64,000 nt of DNA from Methylocystis rosea (GTDB taxonomy: Bacteria > Pseudomonadota > Alphaproteobacteria > Rhizobiales > Beijerinckiaceae), in NCBI RefSeq assembly GCF_003855495.1, contig NZ_CP034086.1:682001-746000 (forward strand). Direction: 5' to 3'. Below are positions 1-8,920 of the stretch, piece after piece. The translations under genes and the position numbers were made by a program. The notes below the pieces were generated by a model, which made no database searches, was not told where the DNA came from, and saw nothing but the letters and a program-made list of their open reading frames with translations. Within the stretch, counting starts at the first letter, position 1. Each line of letters opens with the position of its first letter.

Positions 1-791
1 AAGCCGAGCTGCGCGCGGCGCTTCCCGAGTGGAGCGACGACGAGTTCGACGCCTACGCCAAGCGTCACTATCCGGCCTATTGGCTCAAGGTCGACGTCGC
101 CCGCAAGCTGCGTCACGCGCAGCTGCTTCGCGAGATGAACGACGCATCGGCGCCGCTTGCAACCGCGGTCGAACTCGACAGGACGCGCGGCGCCGTCGAG
201 CTGACCGTCGTCGCGCCGGACAACCCGCGTCTGCTGTCGATCATCGCCGGCGGCTGCGCGGCAGGCGGCGCCAATATCGTCGACGCGCATATTTTCACCA
301 CCGCGGATGGTCTCGCGCTCGACACGATCTTCTTCTCGCGCGCCTTTGATTTTGACGAAGACGAGATGCGCCGCGCCGGGCGAATCGCCGGCCTCATCGC
401 CAGGGCGCTGCGCGGCGAGGTCGTCGTGTCCGAAGAGCTGCGGGCGCGCGCCAAAGCGCATCTGCCGACCGACGCCTTCTCGGTCGCGCCTGAGGTCGTC
501 GTCGATAACAGCCTGTCGAACGTCTATACGGTCATCGAGGTCTCGGGACTAGACCGCGAGGGGCTGCTGTTCGAGCTCACCAACGCGATTTCGCGGCTCA
601 ATCTCAATATCGCCTCGGCGCATATCGTCACCTTTGGCGAGCGCGCCGTCGACGCCTTCTATGTCACGGATTTGACGGGAGCGAAGATCGCCTCACCCCA
701 GCGGCAGGCGACAATCAAGCGCCAGCTCCTGGACGTGTTTCGCGGTCCCGGCGCGCGCGGGGCCAAAGCGCCCGCCGCCGCCGCGACTTGA
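1..791 (+). CDS. glnD: Bifunctional PII uridylyltransferase/uridylyl-removing enzyme, C-terminal part
   Basis: This is the 3' end of glnD; the gene begins before the window and is open from base 3. GlnD senses glutamine and adds or removes UMP on PII proteins, which sets nitrogen assimilation. The visible ~262 residues hold the end of the central region (PAYWLKVD, then a helix ending in LLREMND) followed by two ACT domains. The first starts near ELTVVAPDNPRLLSIIAGG and the second near YTVIEVSGLDREGLLFELT; both carry the D-x-P/E-G-L-type loop that binds glutamine in this family. The nucleotidyltransferase and HD domains lie outside the window. grpE follows 56 bp downstream on the same strand. 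Confidence 0.93.
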   Translation, partial: AELRAALPEWSDDEFDAYAKRHYPAYWLKVDVARKLRHAQLLREMNDASAPLATAVELDRTRGAVELTVVAPDNPRLLSIIAGGCAAGGANIVDAHIFTTADGLALDTIFFSRAFDFDEDEMRRAGRIAGLIARALRGEVVVSEELRARAKAHLPTDAFSVAPEVVVDNSLSNVYTVIEVSGLDREGLLFELTNAISRLNLNIASAHIVTFGERAVDAFYVTDLTGAKIASPQRQATIKRQLLDVFRGPGARGAKAPAAAAT

Positions 792-847
792 TTTTGACGC
801 TTCGCGCGCAGATATCGAAGCCTTTACGAAAGAATGATGGTGACAGC

Positions 848-1444
848 ATGAGCGATCCAACGAACGCAGACAAAAAGGCTGAGTCGACGGAGAATCGGGG
901 AGGCGCTGAGCCTTCGTCCTTGTCGCAGCCGTCGGCCGAATCCGACATCGCGCAGCCGGAGCCGTTCACCGAGCTCGAAAATCTCTATACAGAAAACGCA
1001 GGGTTAAAGGACAAGCTTCTTCGTGCGCTGGCCGAAGTCGAGAATGTGCGCCGTCGCGCCGAGCGCGAGATCGCCGACGCCAAAACTTATGGCGTGGCGA
1101 ATTTCGCGCGGGAGATGCTGTCATTCGCCGATAATCTGCGCCGCGCCATCGAGAGCGTGCCCGAGGGGGCGCGCGCCGAGCCGGCGGTCGCATCGCTGCT
1201 TGAGGGGGTCGACGTGATGGAGCGCGATTTTCTTGCGCGACTCACGCGCTTCGGCGTCAGGAAGATCGACGCAAAGGGCGCGCGCTTTGATCCCAATCAG
1301 CATGAAGCGCTGTTCGAAATTCCCGACGAGACGCAACCGGCGGGCACGGTGGCTCAGGTCGTTGAGCAAGGCTACATGATCGGCGAACGCGTGCTGCGCC
1401 CCGCAAAAGTCGGCGTGGCGCGCGGCGGATCAAAGCCGTCCTGA
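848..1444 (+). CDS. grpE: Nucleotide exchange factor GrpE
   Basis: GrpE releases ADP from DnaK and so drives the DnaK-DnaJ chaperone cycle in the cytoplasm. The 198-residue product has the usual design: an acidic, poorly conserved N-terminus (about residues 1-40), a long helical region containing ENVRRRAEREI and FAREMLSFADNLRRA, and a C-terminal beta domain with FDPNQHEALFEIP and the final GYMIGERVLRPAKVGVA motif. The ATG at 848 is preferred over an in-frame ATG 60 bp upstream because the extra residues overlap the glnD end and do not resemble GrpE. In many alphaproteobacteria grpE lies near hrcA; here glnD is upstream instead. Confidence 0.96.
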   Translation: MSDPTNADKKAESTENRGGAEPSSLSQPSAESDIAQPEPFTELENLYTENAGLKDKLLRALAEVENVRRRAEREIADAKTYGVANFAREMLSFADNLRRAIESVPEGARAEPAVASLLEGVDVMERDFLARLTRFGVRKIDAKGARFDPNQHEALFEIPDETQPAGTVAQVVEQGYMIGERVLRPAKVGVARGGSKPS

Positions 1445-1458
1445 CCGGGGCAGGATGC

Positions 1459-2463
1459 ATGGACGAGCGAGCGACCGCGACAAAGCCCACGGAAGCCGGG
1501 GTTGTCGCAGCGGCGGTCTATCACGGTGGACGCAAGATCGCCGATATTGAAATCGGCGAGGCCGGAGAGTGGACCAAACGCGAAGGCTATGTCGTCTGGA
1601 TTGGACTCTACGAGCCGTCACAAGAGCTGCTGGAGCGCGTCGGCGAACAGTTCGCGTTGCATCATCTCGCGATCGAGGACGCGTTCAAGGCGCATCAGTT
1701 TCCCAAGCTCGAAGAATATGAAGACAGCGTTTTCATCGTCGCGCGCACCGCGCAGATTGTCGACGGCCGCATCGCCTTCGGCGAGACGCATCTTTTCGTC
1801 GGCGTCGGCTATGTCGTGAGCGTGCGCCATGGCGCGTCGAGTTCTTATGCGCATGTGCGCGAACGCTGCGAGGCGCGCGCGGAACGCCTGTCGGAGGGCG
1901 AGGATTTCATCGTCTACGCCATTCTCGATTTCATCGTCGACAATTACTTTCCGGTGCTCGACGCGATCAGTGATCAGGTCGAGGACATCGAGGATCATGT
2001 CCTCGCGACGACGATGGGCAAGAGCGAGATCGAACAGCTCTATACGCTGCGGCGCGACTTGCTGCGGCTGCGCAACGCCGCGACGCCGCTTTCGGACGTC
2101 TGTCGTCGCCTGGAGCGCAGCGACGTCGTCGCCATTGATCGCGAGATGCGGCCGCATTTTCGCGACGTTCGCGACCATCTGCGCCGCGTCCAGGAACGCA
2201 TTGACACGATGCGTGAGACGCTCGCCTTCGCTTTCGAGTCGAGCCTGATGAACGCGCAGATCCAGCAGACCGACATTTCGCGCCGGCTCGCCGCCTGGGC
2301 CGCGATTCTGGCGGTGCCCACCGCCATCGCCGGCATTTACGGCATGAACTTCCGTCACATGCCCGAACTCGACTGGAAATATGGCTATTACGTTGTCCTG
2401 GGCATGACGGCGACGATCTGCTTCTATCTTTATTACCGGCTCCGTCGCGCTGGCTGGCTGTGA
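1459..2463 (+). CDS. corA: CorA-family magnesium/cobalt transporter
   Basis: This is a 334-residue CorA-type divalent cation channel of the inner membrane. The N-terminal two thirds form the cytoplasmic funnel, including the conserved stretch HHLAIEDAFKAHQFPKLEEY and a long helix around DHLRRVQERIDTMRETLAF. The two C-terminal membrane helices are visible: the first ends in the selectivity motif Y-G-M-N (residues 294-297) and the second is WKYGYYVVLGMTATICFYLYY, followed by a basic tail. The GMN loop continues FRHMPEL rather than the FEHMPEL of many homologues. CorA proteins pass Mg2+ and often Co2+ or Ni2+; the preferred ion cannot be told from sequence. The gene starts 14 bp after grpE, so co-transcription is possible though the functions are unrelated. 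Confidence 0.9.
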   Translation: MDERATATKPTEAGVVAAAVYHGGRKIADIEIGEAGEWTKREGYVVWIGLYEPSQELLERVGEQFALHHLAIEDAFKAHQFPKLEEYEDSVFIVARTAQIVDGRIAFGETHLFVGVGYVVSVRHGASSSYAHVRERCEARAERLSEGEDFIVYAILDFIVDNYFPVLDAISDQVEDIEDHVLATTMGKSEIEQLYTLRRDLLRLRNAATPLSDVCRRLERSDVVAIDREMRPHFRDVRDHLRRVQERIDTMRETLAFAFESSLMNAQIQQTDISRRLAAWAAILAVPTAIAGIYGMNFRHMPELDWKYGYYVVLGMTATICFYLYYRLRRAGWL

Positions 2464-2681
2464 ACGCCGCCCGCCATCACGGCGCAGGCGCCTCACCAGC
2501 GCTCTCACGCTGCGCATGTCTCACGCGCAGTCGCCTGCGACCGTTTCCTTGGGCGTAGCGCCTTACGAAAGTTTCATCCCGCCGCCATTGGCCGGCAAAG
2601 CGGCGATCTCCATGTTTCATCTTACGGCGACGTTGCGCTTCTCCTCCACGCGGCGTCGTTCAAGATGGAGATTTTCGAAAA

Positions 2682-4199
2682 ATGCCTATCGCAAACAATC
2701 CTCGCGCCCGCGCCGTTGAAGCGCCGCGCCGCGCGTCCCGTCTGGCGCTGATGGGCGCTGCGGCGGCGTTCGCGCTTAGCGCTGCGATCGGTCCGGCGCC
2801 GCTGACGCCGGCTTACGCCGAAGCGCCGCTTTCAGGATCTGTCACCGCCGCTGGACCCGCCTCCTTCGCGGACGTCGTCGAGCGCGTCAAACCCGCCGTC
2901 GTCGCCATCAAGGTCAAGGCCGTCGATGATCAGCAGGGCGGCGGCATCTTTGAGATGCCGGACGTGTCGCCTGACGACCCCATGTATCGCTTTTTCAAGC
3001 GATTCGGCGAAGGTCAGGGGGGGCGTCCGCAAAAACACATGACGATGTCGCAGGGCTCTGGTTTCATCATCAGCCCGGACGGCTATGTCGTCACCAATAA
3101 CCACGTTGTGGAACACGCCAGCGAAGTCGACGTTGCGCTCGACGACGGAAGAACGCTGCCCGCCAAGGTTGTCGGCACGGACAAGCGCACCGACTTGGCG
3201 CTGCTCAAGATCAGCGACGGCGCGAAGCTCCCCTATGTTGACTGGGGCTCTGCGGCGCCGCGTGTCGGCGACTGGGTGATCGCGGTCGGAAATCCGTTCG
3301 GCCTGGGTGGCTCAGTCACCGCCGGCATCGTTTCGGCGCGCGGCCGCGACATTGGCGCCGGCCCTTACGACGACTTCCTGCAGATCGACGCGCCGGTCAA
3401 TCGCGGCAACTCCGGCGGTCCGGCCTTTGATTCGCGCGGCAATGTGATTGGCGTCAATACGGCGATCTATTCGCCTTCGGGCGGTTCGATCGGCATCGGC
3501 TTCGCCATTCCGGCCGAAGTGGCCAAGGACGTCGTGGCGGCGCTCAAGGAAAAGGGCTCCGTGTCGCGTGGCTGGATCGGCGTCAAGATTCAGAACGTGA
3601 CGCCAGAAATCGCCGACAGCATGGGGCTGAAATCGTCGAAAGGCGCGCTGATCGCGCAGCCGCAGCGGGGCGCTCCGGCGGAAGAGGCGGGCCTGAAGTC
3701 TGGCGACGTCATCGTCGCCGTCAACGGCGACAAGATCGACACGTCGCGCGATCTCGCGCGCCGCATCGCGACCCTTGGCCCCGGCAAGACGGCGGACATC
3801 ACCTATCTGCGCTCGGGCGCCGAAAAGACGGTGAAGCTGAAACTCGGCGTCCTTCCGGACGAACGGGAAGCGCGCGCCGACGATGAAGGCTTCTCGGAGC
3901 GGGGGCCCGAACTGTCCGGCCTTGGGCTCGAGGTCGCCCCGGCCGCCGAGGTGCGCGGCGCGGGCCGGGAAGGGCTGTTCGTGACGGACATCGATCCCTC
4001 CGGCGCCGCCGCGCAAAAAGGCTTGCGCAGGGGCGACGTGATTATCGAGGCGGCCGGGCAGCCGGTGAGCTCCCGCGGCGAACTCGCCTCTGCAGTTGAG
4101 GCGGCGCGCAAAGAGGGACGGCGCTCGGTGCTGCTGCGTGTGAAATCTGCGGACGGCGCGAAGTTCATCGCCGTTCCGGTGAGAGGCGGAGCCGGCTAA
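2682..4199 (+). CDS. degP: Do/DegP-family periplasmic serine endoprotease with two PDZ domains
   Basis: A 505-residue HtrA-family protease and chaperone that clears misfolded envelope proteins. The N-terminus has a basic segment, a hydrophobic stretch (about residues 21-37) and a likely signal peptidase site after AYA (residue 46). The trypsin-like domain carries the full catalytic triad: His141 (TNNHVVEHA), Asp171 (TDLALLK) and Ser244 (RGNSGGPAFD). PDZ1 covers about residues 285-375 and PDZ2 about 410-500. GGAG about eight bases before the ATG supports this start. A terminator and an OmpR-type two-component pair follow on the same strand, the linkage seen for envelope-stress systems in many proteobacteria. 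It could equally be called degQ or mucD; the exact subfamily is not decided by sequence alone. Confidence 0.93.
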   Translation: MPIANNPRARAVEAPRRASRLALMGAAAAFALSAAIGPAPLTPAYAEAPLSGSVTAAGPASFADVVERVKPAVVAIKVKAVDDQQGGGIFEMPDVSPDDPMYRFFKRFGEGQGGRPQKHMTMSQGSGFIISPDGYVVTNNHVVEHASEVDVALDDGRTLPAKVVGTDKRTDLALLKISDGAKLPYVDWGSAAPRVGDWVIAVGNPFGLGGSVTAGIVSARGRDIGAGPYDDFLQIDAPVNRGNSGGPAFDSRGNVIGVNTAIYSPSGGSIGIGFAIPAEVAKDVVAALKEKGSVSRGWIGVKIQNVTPEIADSMGLKSSKGALIAQPQRGAPAEEAGLKSGDVIVAVNGDKIDTSRDLARRIATLGPGKTADITYLRSGAEKTVKLKLGVLPDEREARADDEGFSERGPELSGLGLEVAPAAEVRGAGREGLFVTDIDPSGAAAQKGLRRGDVIIEAAGQPVSSRGELASAVEAARKEGRRSVLLRVKSADGAKFIAVPVRGGAG

Positions 4200-4315
4200 G
4201 GCCGCTTAAGGGACTTCTTGCGTCGAGGCCGTCACATACTGCACCCGCCCGCAGCCGGTCTCCGCAATGAAGAGCGTCGGGCAGAGCCAGTCCCCTCCTG
4301 GCTTCCGAACGCGGG

Positions 4316-4353
4316 GCAGGCTGGCGCACAATGCGCCGGCCTGCCGTTTTTTT
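4316..4353 (+). terminator. Rho-independent terminator after the DegP-like protease
   Basis: A 12-bp GC-rich stem (4316-4327 pairing with 4333-4344, one G-T pair) with a five-base loop ACAAT is followed by a run of seven T (4347-4353). It sits 117 bp after the protease stop codon and 22 bp before the response-regulator ATG, so it separates the two transcription units. Confidence 0.85.
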
Positions 4354-4375
4354 GCAATCTCAGCTATAGTGAAAC

Positions 4376-5059
4376 ATGCGCATTCTGATCATTGAAGACG
4401 ACAGCGAAGCGAGCGAATATCTCGTCAAGGCGTTCCGTGAACAAGGCCATGTCGCCGAACACGCCGCCGACGGGCTTTCTGGCTATGGACGCGCCAGCGA
4501 AGGCGGTTACGACGTGGTGATCGTCGACAGGATGCTGCCCAAGATGGACGGGCTGTCGCTGATCTCTGGCTTGCGCGAGCAAGGCGTTCAAACGCCGGCG
4601 CTTATTCTCTCCGCGCTCGGCCAGGTCGATGACCGCGTGAAAGGTCTGCGCGCGGGCGGCGACGACTATCTGCCAAAGCCCTACGCCTTTTCGGAACTGC
4701 TGGCGCGGGTCGAGGCGTTGGCGCGCCGCCGGGTCGGGCCCAAGGGCGAAGAAACCCAATATCGCGTCGGCGATCTGGAGCTCGATCGGCTGTCGCACAA
4801 GGTGACGGTCGGCGGCCAGGAGGTGGTGCTTCAGCCGCGCGAGTTTCGGCTGCTGGAATATCTGATGAAACATGCCGGCCAGGTGGTGACCCGCACCATG
4901 CTGCTCGAAAACGTCTGGGATTACCATTTCGATCCGCAGACCAATGTCATCGACGTGCATATTTCCCGTCTGCGATCTAAGATCGACAAAGGCCGCGAGA
5001 ACCCGCTTCTGCACACCATCCGCGGGGCTGGGTATATGATCCGTGACGGCGCTCGGTAA
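4376..5059 (+). CDS. OmpR/PhoB-family response regulator
   Basis: A 227-residue DNA-binding response regulator. The receiver domain (residues 1-115) has the acidic pair Glu7-Asp8-Asp9, the phospho-acceptor Asp51 in VVIVDRMLPKMDGL and the conserved Lys-Pro pair in YLPKPYAF. The winged-helix effector domain (about 130-225) is recognised by LQPREFRLLEYLMKHAGQVVTR and the closing VDVHISRLRSKID and HTIRGAGYMI motifs. It overlaps the downstream kinase gene by 17 bp, so the two are a cognate pair. A -10-like TATAGT ends only five bases before the ATG, which raises the possibility of a leaderless transcript. Position after a DegP-like gene suggests, but does not prove, a role in envelope stress. Confidence 0.93.
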   Translation: MRILIIEDDSEASEYLVKAFREQGHVAEHAADGLSGYGRASEGGYDVVIVDRMLPKMDGLSLISGLREQGVQTPALILSALGQVDDRVKGLRAGGDDYLPKPYAFSELLARVEALARRRVGPKGEETQYRVGDLELDRLSHKVTVGGQEVVLQPREFRLLEYLMKHAGQVVTRTMLLENVWDYHFDPQTNVIDVHISRLRSKIDKGRENPLLHTIRGAGYMIRDGAR

Positions 5060-6455
5060 GCTTTTCCGCACGACGGCGTTCAAACTGTCGATCGCCTATC
5101 TCGTGCTGTTCTCGATTGGCGCGGGCCTCGTGCTCGCGCGAGTCGGCGCTCGCGTCAAGGAAGTGCTCGATGAGCAGATCGAGCAGACCGTCGACGCCGA
5201 AATCCGGGCGCTATCCGAACAATATGCGCAGGGCGGCCTGCGCCAGCTCGTCAATGCGGTGGAGCGCCGCGTGCGCGCGCCCGGCGGTTCGCTCTATCTG
5301 CTCTCGAGTCATGCCGGGGACGTCATCGTCGGCAATATCGAGCCGCCGAATTTCACGCCTTCCGGCGGCACGGAACTCGTCGAGACCGCCTATGAGCGAC
5401 GCGGCGAGCCGGGCGTCAAGCATCCGGCGTTGCTGCGGCTGTTTCTGCTTCCCGGCGGCTTTCGCCTGCTCATCGGCCATGACATCGAAGATCATGAAGT
5501 GCTTCGCGGGATCTTGCGCCGCGCGCTCGGCGTGTCGCTATTCTGGCTCGCGCTCGTCGGCGCGCTTGGCGGCTTGTTCGTCTCGCATCGCATGCTGGAG
5601 CGCGTCGACGTGATGTCGGGCTCGGCGCGCCGCATCATGGCGGGCGATATGCACGAGCGACTCGCCATCTCGGGCGCCGGCGACGAACTTGACCGGTTGG
5701 CGGAAAACTTCAACGCCATGCTCGAACGCATCAGCGAGCTGATGGCCGGATTGCGCGAAGTTTCCGACAACATCGCGCATGACCTCAAGACGCCGTTGAC
5801 CCGATTGCGCAACCGCGCCGAGGCGGCCTTGCGGGCGGGCTCAAACGACAGCGAGCATCGTGCGGCGCTCGCCGCCGTGATCGAAGAGTCCGACAACCTG
5901 ATCCGCGTGTTCAACGCGCTATTAATGATCGCGCGGGCGGAGGCGGGATATTCGAGCGACAATATGGCCGTCTTCGACGCCGATTCCGTCGTGCGCGACA
6001 TCGCCGAGATGTATGAGCCCGTCGCCGAAGAGCAGGGCGTCCATCTCGATGTCGCGGCGCAGGACGGACTTGCGGTCACCGGCAGCCGCGAACTGCTCGG
6101 GCAGGCGCTCGTGAATCTCGTGGACAACGCGCTGAAATATGGCGGGACAGGCGACGCGCCGCGCATCGCCATCGAGGCGCGGCGCGTCGGCGATCGTGTG
6201 GAAATCATCGTCGCGGACCGCGGACCCGGCATCGCGCCGTCGGATCGAGAGCGCGTGGTGGGACGTTTCGTGCGGCTTGAGAATTCCCGTTCGCGGCCGG
6301 GATCAGGTCTGGGGCTGTCGCTCGCGGCGGCGGTTGCGCGAATGCATCACGGCGCGTTGCGGATCGAAGACAATGCGCCTGGATTGCGCGTGGCGCTGTC
6401 GCTGCCCGCGATGCGCACGACTGTCGGCCCGACGGCGCGGATGGAGCGCGCGTAA
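5043..6455 (+). CDS. Membrane sensor histidine kinase partner of the upstream regulator
   Basis: A 470-residue kinase with two membrane helices (about residues 12-32 and 161-181) around a ~130-residue periplasmic sensor region, then a HAMP linker (about 182-235), a HisKA domain with the phosphorylated His246 in SDNIAHDLKTPLTRLRNRAE, and a HATPase_c domain with the N box NLVDNALKYG, the G1 box DRGPGI and the G2 box GSGLGLSLA. It overlaps the regulator gene by 17 bp, which implies translational coupling. Its last 109 bp overlap, on the opposite strand, the end of the downstream PAS kinase gene. The ligand is unknown. Confidence 0.93.
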   Translation: MTALGKLFRTTAFKLSIAYLVLFSIGAGLVLARVGARVKEVLDEQIEQTVDAEIRALSEQYAQGGLRQLVNAVERRVRAPGGSLYLLSSHAGDVIVGNIEPPNFTPSGGTELVETAYERRGEPGVKHPALLRLFLLPGGFRLLIGHDIEDHEVLRGILRRALGVSLFWLALVGALGGLFVSHRMLERVDVMSGSARRIMAGDMHERLAISGAGDELDRLAENFNAMLERISELMAGLREVSDNIAHDLKTPLTRLRNRAEAALRAGSNDSEHRAALAAVIEESDNLIRVFNALLMIARAEAGYSSDNMAVFDADSVVRDIAEMYEPVAEEQGVHLDVAAQDGLAVTGSRELLGQALVNLVDNALKYGGTGDAPRIAIEARRVGDRVEIIVADRGPGIAPSDRERVVGRFVRLENSRSRPGSGLGLSLAAAVARMHHGALRIEDNAPGLRVALSLPAMRTTVGPTARMERA

Positions 6456-8785
6456 GGCGCAATCTTCGCGGATGCGCCGGGTTCGACCGCGCGCGCCTTC
6501 AAAGGGGTCACGGTCGCCGAGGCCGCCGGCAGCCGCATCATGACGACCGTGCCTTCTCCGAGACGGGAGCGGACGCGCAGCGCGCCGCCATGCAGCTCGA
6601 TGAGGGCGCGCGCGATGGCGAGGCCGAGCCCGGAGCCCCGCATGCCGTTTTCCATCAGATCGGCGCATTGTTCGAACGGCTTGCCGAGCTTGGGGATGGC
6701 GCGCGGGTCGATGCCGCGCCCCGAATCCTCGACATAGACGTCGATCGCGCCGCCATGCGCTCGCGCGCGCACCCGCACGACGCGTCCGAATTCGCTGAAT
6801 TTGACGGCGTTGGACAGGAAGATGCTGAGCGTCTTGACGATCGCCGCTTCGTCTCCGACGCATCGCAGGTTCTCGCGGACGTCGGCGACAAGCTCGATGT
6901 TCTTCACATCGGCGCGCGCGCGCCAGGCGCCGACGGCCTTGCGCAGCGCCTCGGCGACGTTGATCTCCCGTTCGGCAAGACGCACGAGGCCCGCTTCAAG
7001 ACGCGACATGTCGAGAATGTCGGACAGCACTTCGTTGAGGTAATTGCCGCCCTGGCGTATGCCGCAGCAATATTCGAGATATTTTGGCGAACCGAGCGCG
7101 CCGAACGGCTCCGCCTCCATCATCTCCGAAAAGCCGATGATGGCGTTGAGCGGCGTGCGCAGCTCATGGCTCATATTGGCGAGGAATTCCGATTTCGCCA
7201 CATAGGCGGCTTCCGCCTCGGCCTTTTGATGATGATACTGCTCGGCGAGAGTCGCGAGCTGCTGCGCCTGCATTTCCAGCGTCTGTCGCGAGCGGGTCAA
7301 ATCGGCGACGCTCGCGGTGAGTCGGCGCTCCGATTCACGCAGCTTCTCTTCGTTGCGCTTGAGCGCCGTAATGTCGGCGCCCACGGAGACATAGCCGCCA
7401 TCCTTGGTGCGGCGCTCGTTGATCTGAAGCCAGCGGCCGTCGATGAGCTGCGCCTCATAGGTGCGGGCGTCCGGCGAAGGTCCGTCGGGCGAAGCGACCT
7501 GGGTGCGGATCAAGGGCGCGGTGGCGCAGCTCATGATCTGCCGATAGTTGGCTCCGGCGGATGCGGCTTCCAGCGAGAGCCCATGCAGCGAGAGAAATTT
7601 CGAATTGCAGGTCACGAGGCGGTTCTTGGCGTCCCACAGCACGAAGGCTTCGGAAATGGCGTCGATCGCGTCGCGCAGGCGCAAATTGGCCATCTCCGTT
7701 TGTTCGGCGAGCGCGCGTTGCTCGGAAACGTCGATTGCGATTCCAATCAAATGCTTGCCGGCTTCCCGACCATCTTCGACGATCTGCGCCCGCGCGCGCA
7801 GCCAGATCCATTCGCCGGCGGCGTTCTTCAGCCGGAACTCGTGATCGACGCTATTCGTCCGTGCGCTCGCGACCATGTCTGCCATCGTCTGGAAGTCGCC
7901 GTCGTCGGGATGCAGCAGCGCGCTCAATTCGGTATAGGAGAGGGACCGGCGTTCGGCCGGCAGCCCCAACATTTCATACATGGAGTCCGACCAGGAGATT
8001 CGGCCGCGCGCAATGTCCCATTCCCAAAGGCCGCATCGGCCGCGCGAAAGCGCCGCCTCGAGGCGTCTGCGGATCAGCGTGTTGGCGCGTTCGACGTCCA
8101 GACGGCGCCGGCTCTGGCGGAAATAGGCGAGGACGATGACGAGCAGCAGCAGCGTGGTGCAGGCGAACAGCAGCGCATAGCGGGACGCGATCACGCGCCA
8201 TTCGCCCAGCACATTGTCCACGGGATAAATCATCGCCACTTGGCCGAATGGCGTCGGCAGCTTTCGGACGCTCACGAGGGCGGGAACGCCATCCGGCAAA
8301 GTGACGCGCAAGACGCCGGCGTTGTCGGCGAAGTCGACGAGCGCGTCTTCTGCGCCGATGGCTTGCGACAACGTGAGGTCTGTCGAAGGAATTGGCGGAA
8401 AGGCGGCGGCGACGCGGCCGCGCTCGTCCGTCACCAGAATGCGTCGTCCTCGCGCCAGCGCGCCTTGCGGCACGAGCTGATTGAGCGGCGCGCCGAACGG
8501 CTTTTGCGCGTCGGTTTTAATTTTATCGCGCAGGTCCTGCGACACGGCGCGAACGAAAAGATCGAGATCGTCGACCGCCTGCTCGACCAGTCGATCCTGC
8601 ATCGCGCTGGTCAGCGACACGACAAAGGCGGCGAGAGAGACGAGGCAAACCGCGCAGGCGGCGAACGCCAGAGGGCGAAGCCAGGAGAAGTCCTTCAGGC
8701 CCTTTGCGCCGTCCTCATCGAACCGGCACGCTCCCCACACGGTATGGGCGTGAGTCTTCACGCGGGCAGCGGGAGCGCGCGCCAT
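6347..8785 (-). CDS. PAS-domain membrane histidine kinase
   Basis: An 812-residue sensor kinase. Two membrane helices (about residues 38-60 and 203-222) flank a ~140-residue periplasmic region. They are followed by a PAS fold (about 245-355, with WEWDIARGRISWSDSMYEML and a PAC motif EFRLKNAAGEWIWLRARAQI), a second PAS fold (375-475), a coiled coil (478-525), a HisKA domain with His540 in FLANMSHELRTPLNAIIGFSEM, and an ATPase domain ending in GSGLGLAIARALIELHGG. No receiver domain or adjacent regulator is visible, so the partner lies elsewhere. GGAGG six bases before the ATG supports the start. The last ~50 residues lie beyond the kinase fold, and the final 36 are antisense to the convergent kinase gene, which looks like loss of an earlier stop codon. 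Confidence 0.9.
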   Translation of the reverse strand: MARAPAARVKTHAHTVWGACRFDEDGAKGLKDFSWLRPLAFAACAVCLVSLAAFVVSLTSAMQDRLVEQAVDDLDLFVRAVSQDLRDKIKTDAQKPFGAPLNQLVPQGALARGRRILVTDERGRVAAAFPPIPSTDLTLSQAIGAEDALVDFADNAGVLRVTLPDGVPALVSVRKLPTPFGQVAMIYPVDNVLGEWRVIASRYALLFACTTLLLLVIVLAYFRQSRRRLDVERANTLIRRRLEAALSRGRCGLWEWDIARGRISWSDSMYEMLGLPAERRSLSYTELSALLHPDDGDFQTMADMVASARTNSVDHEFRLKNAAGEWIWLRARAQIVEDGREAGKHLIGIAIDVSEQRALAEQTEMANLRLRDAIDAISEAFVLWDAKNRLVTCNSKFLSLHGLSLEAASAGANYRQIMSCATAPLIRTQVASPDGPSPDARTYEAQLIDGRWLQINERRTKDGGYVSVGADITALKRNEEKLRESERRLTASVADLTRSRQTLEMQAQQLATLAEQYHHQKAEAEAAYVAKSEFLANMSHELRTPLNAIIGFSEMMEAEPFGALGSPKYLEYCCGIRQGGNYLNEVLSDILDMSRLEAGLVRLAEREINVAEALRKAVGAWRARADVKNIELVADVRENLRCVGDEAAIVKTLSIFLSNAVKFSEFGRVVRVRARAHGGAIDVYVEDSGRGIDPRAIPKLGKPFEQCADLMENGMRGSGLGLAIARALIELHGGALRVRSRLGEGTVVMMRLPAASATVTPLKARAVEPGASAKIAPYARSIRAVGPTVVRIAGSDSATRNPGALSSIRNAP

Positions 8786-8920
8786 CGATAGCCTCCAAAT
8801 TGATTGTGATGCGAACGCGGCTTACGAGCGAATCACCTTCATTCGAATCTCTCGACGCGCAATTGTCCAGAACTTAACGCGACGTTAACGACTCTTTTTT
8901 GGGCGCCTCAGCCAAGCGCT

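Noticed and set aside
2516..2719. 67-codon frame before the DegP-like gene
   Set aside because: Overlaps the protease start in another frame, Ser/Arg-rich, no signal or family.
6590..8791. 733-codon open frame antisense to the PAS kinase gene
   Set aside because: Same cause; no family resemblance and no ribosome binding site.
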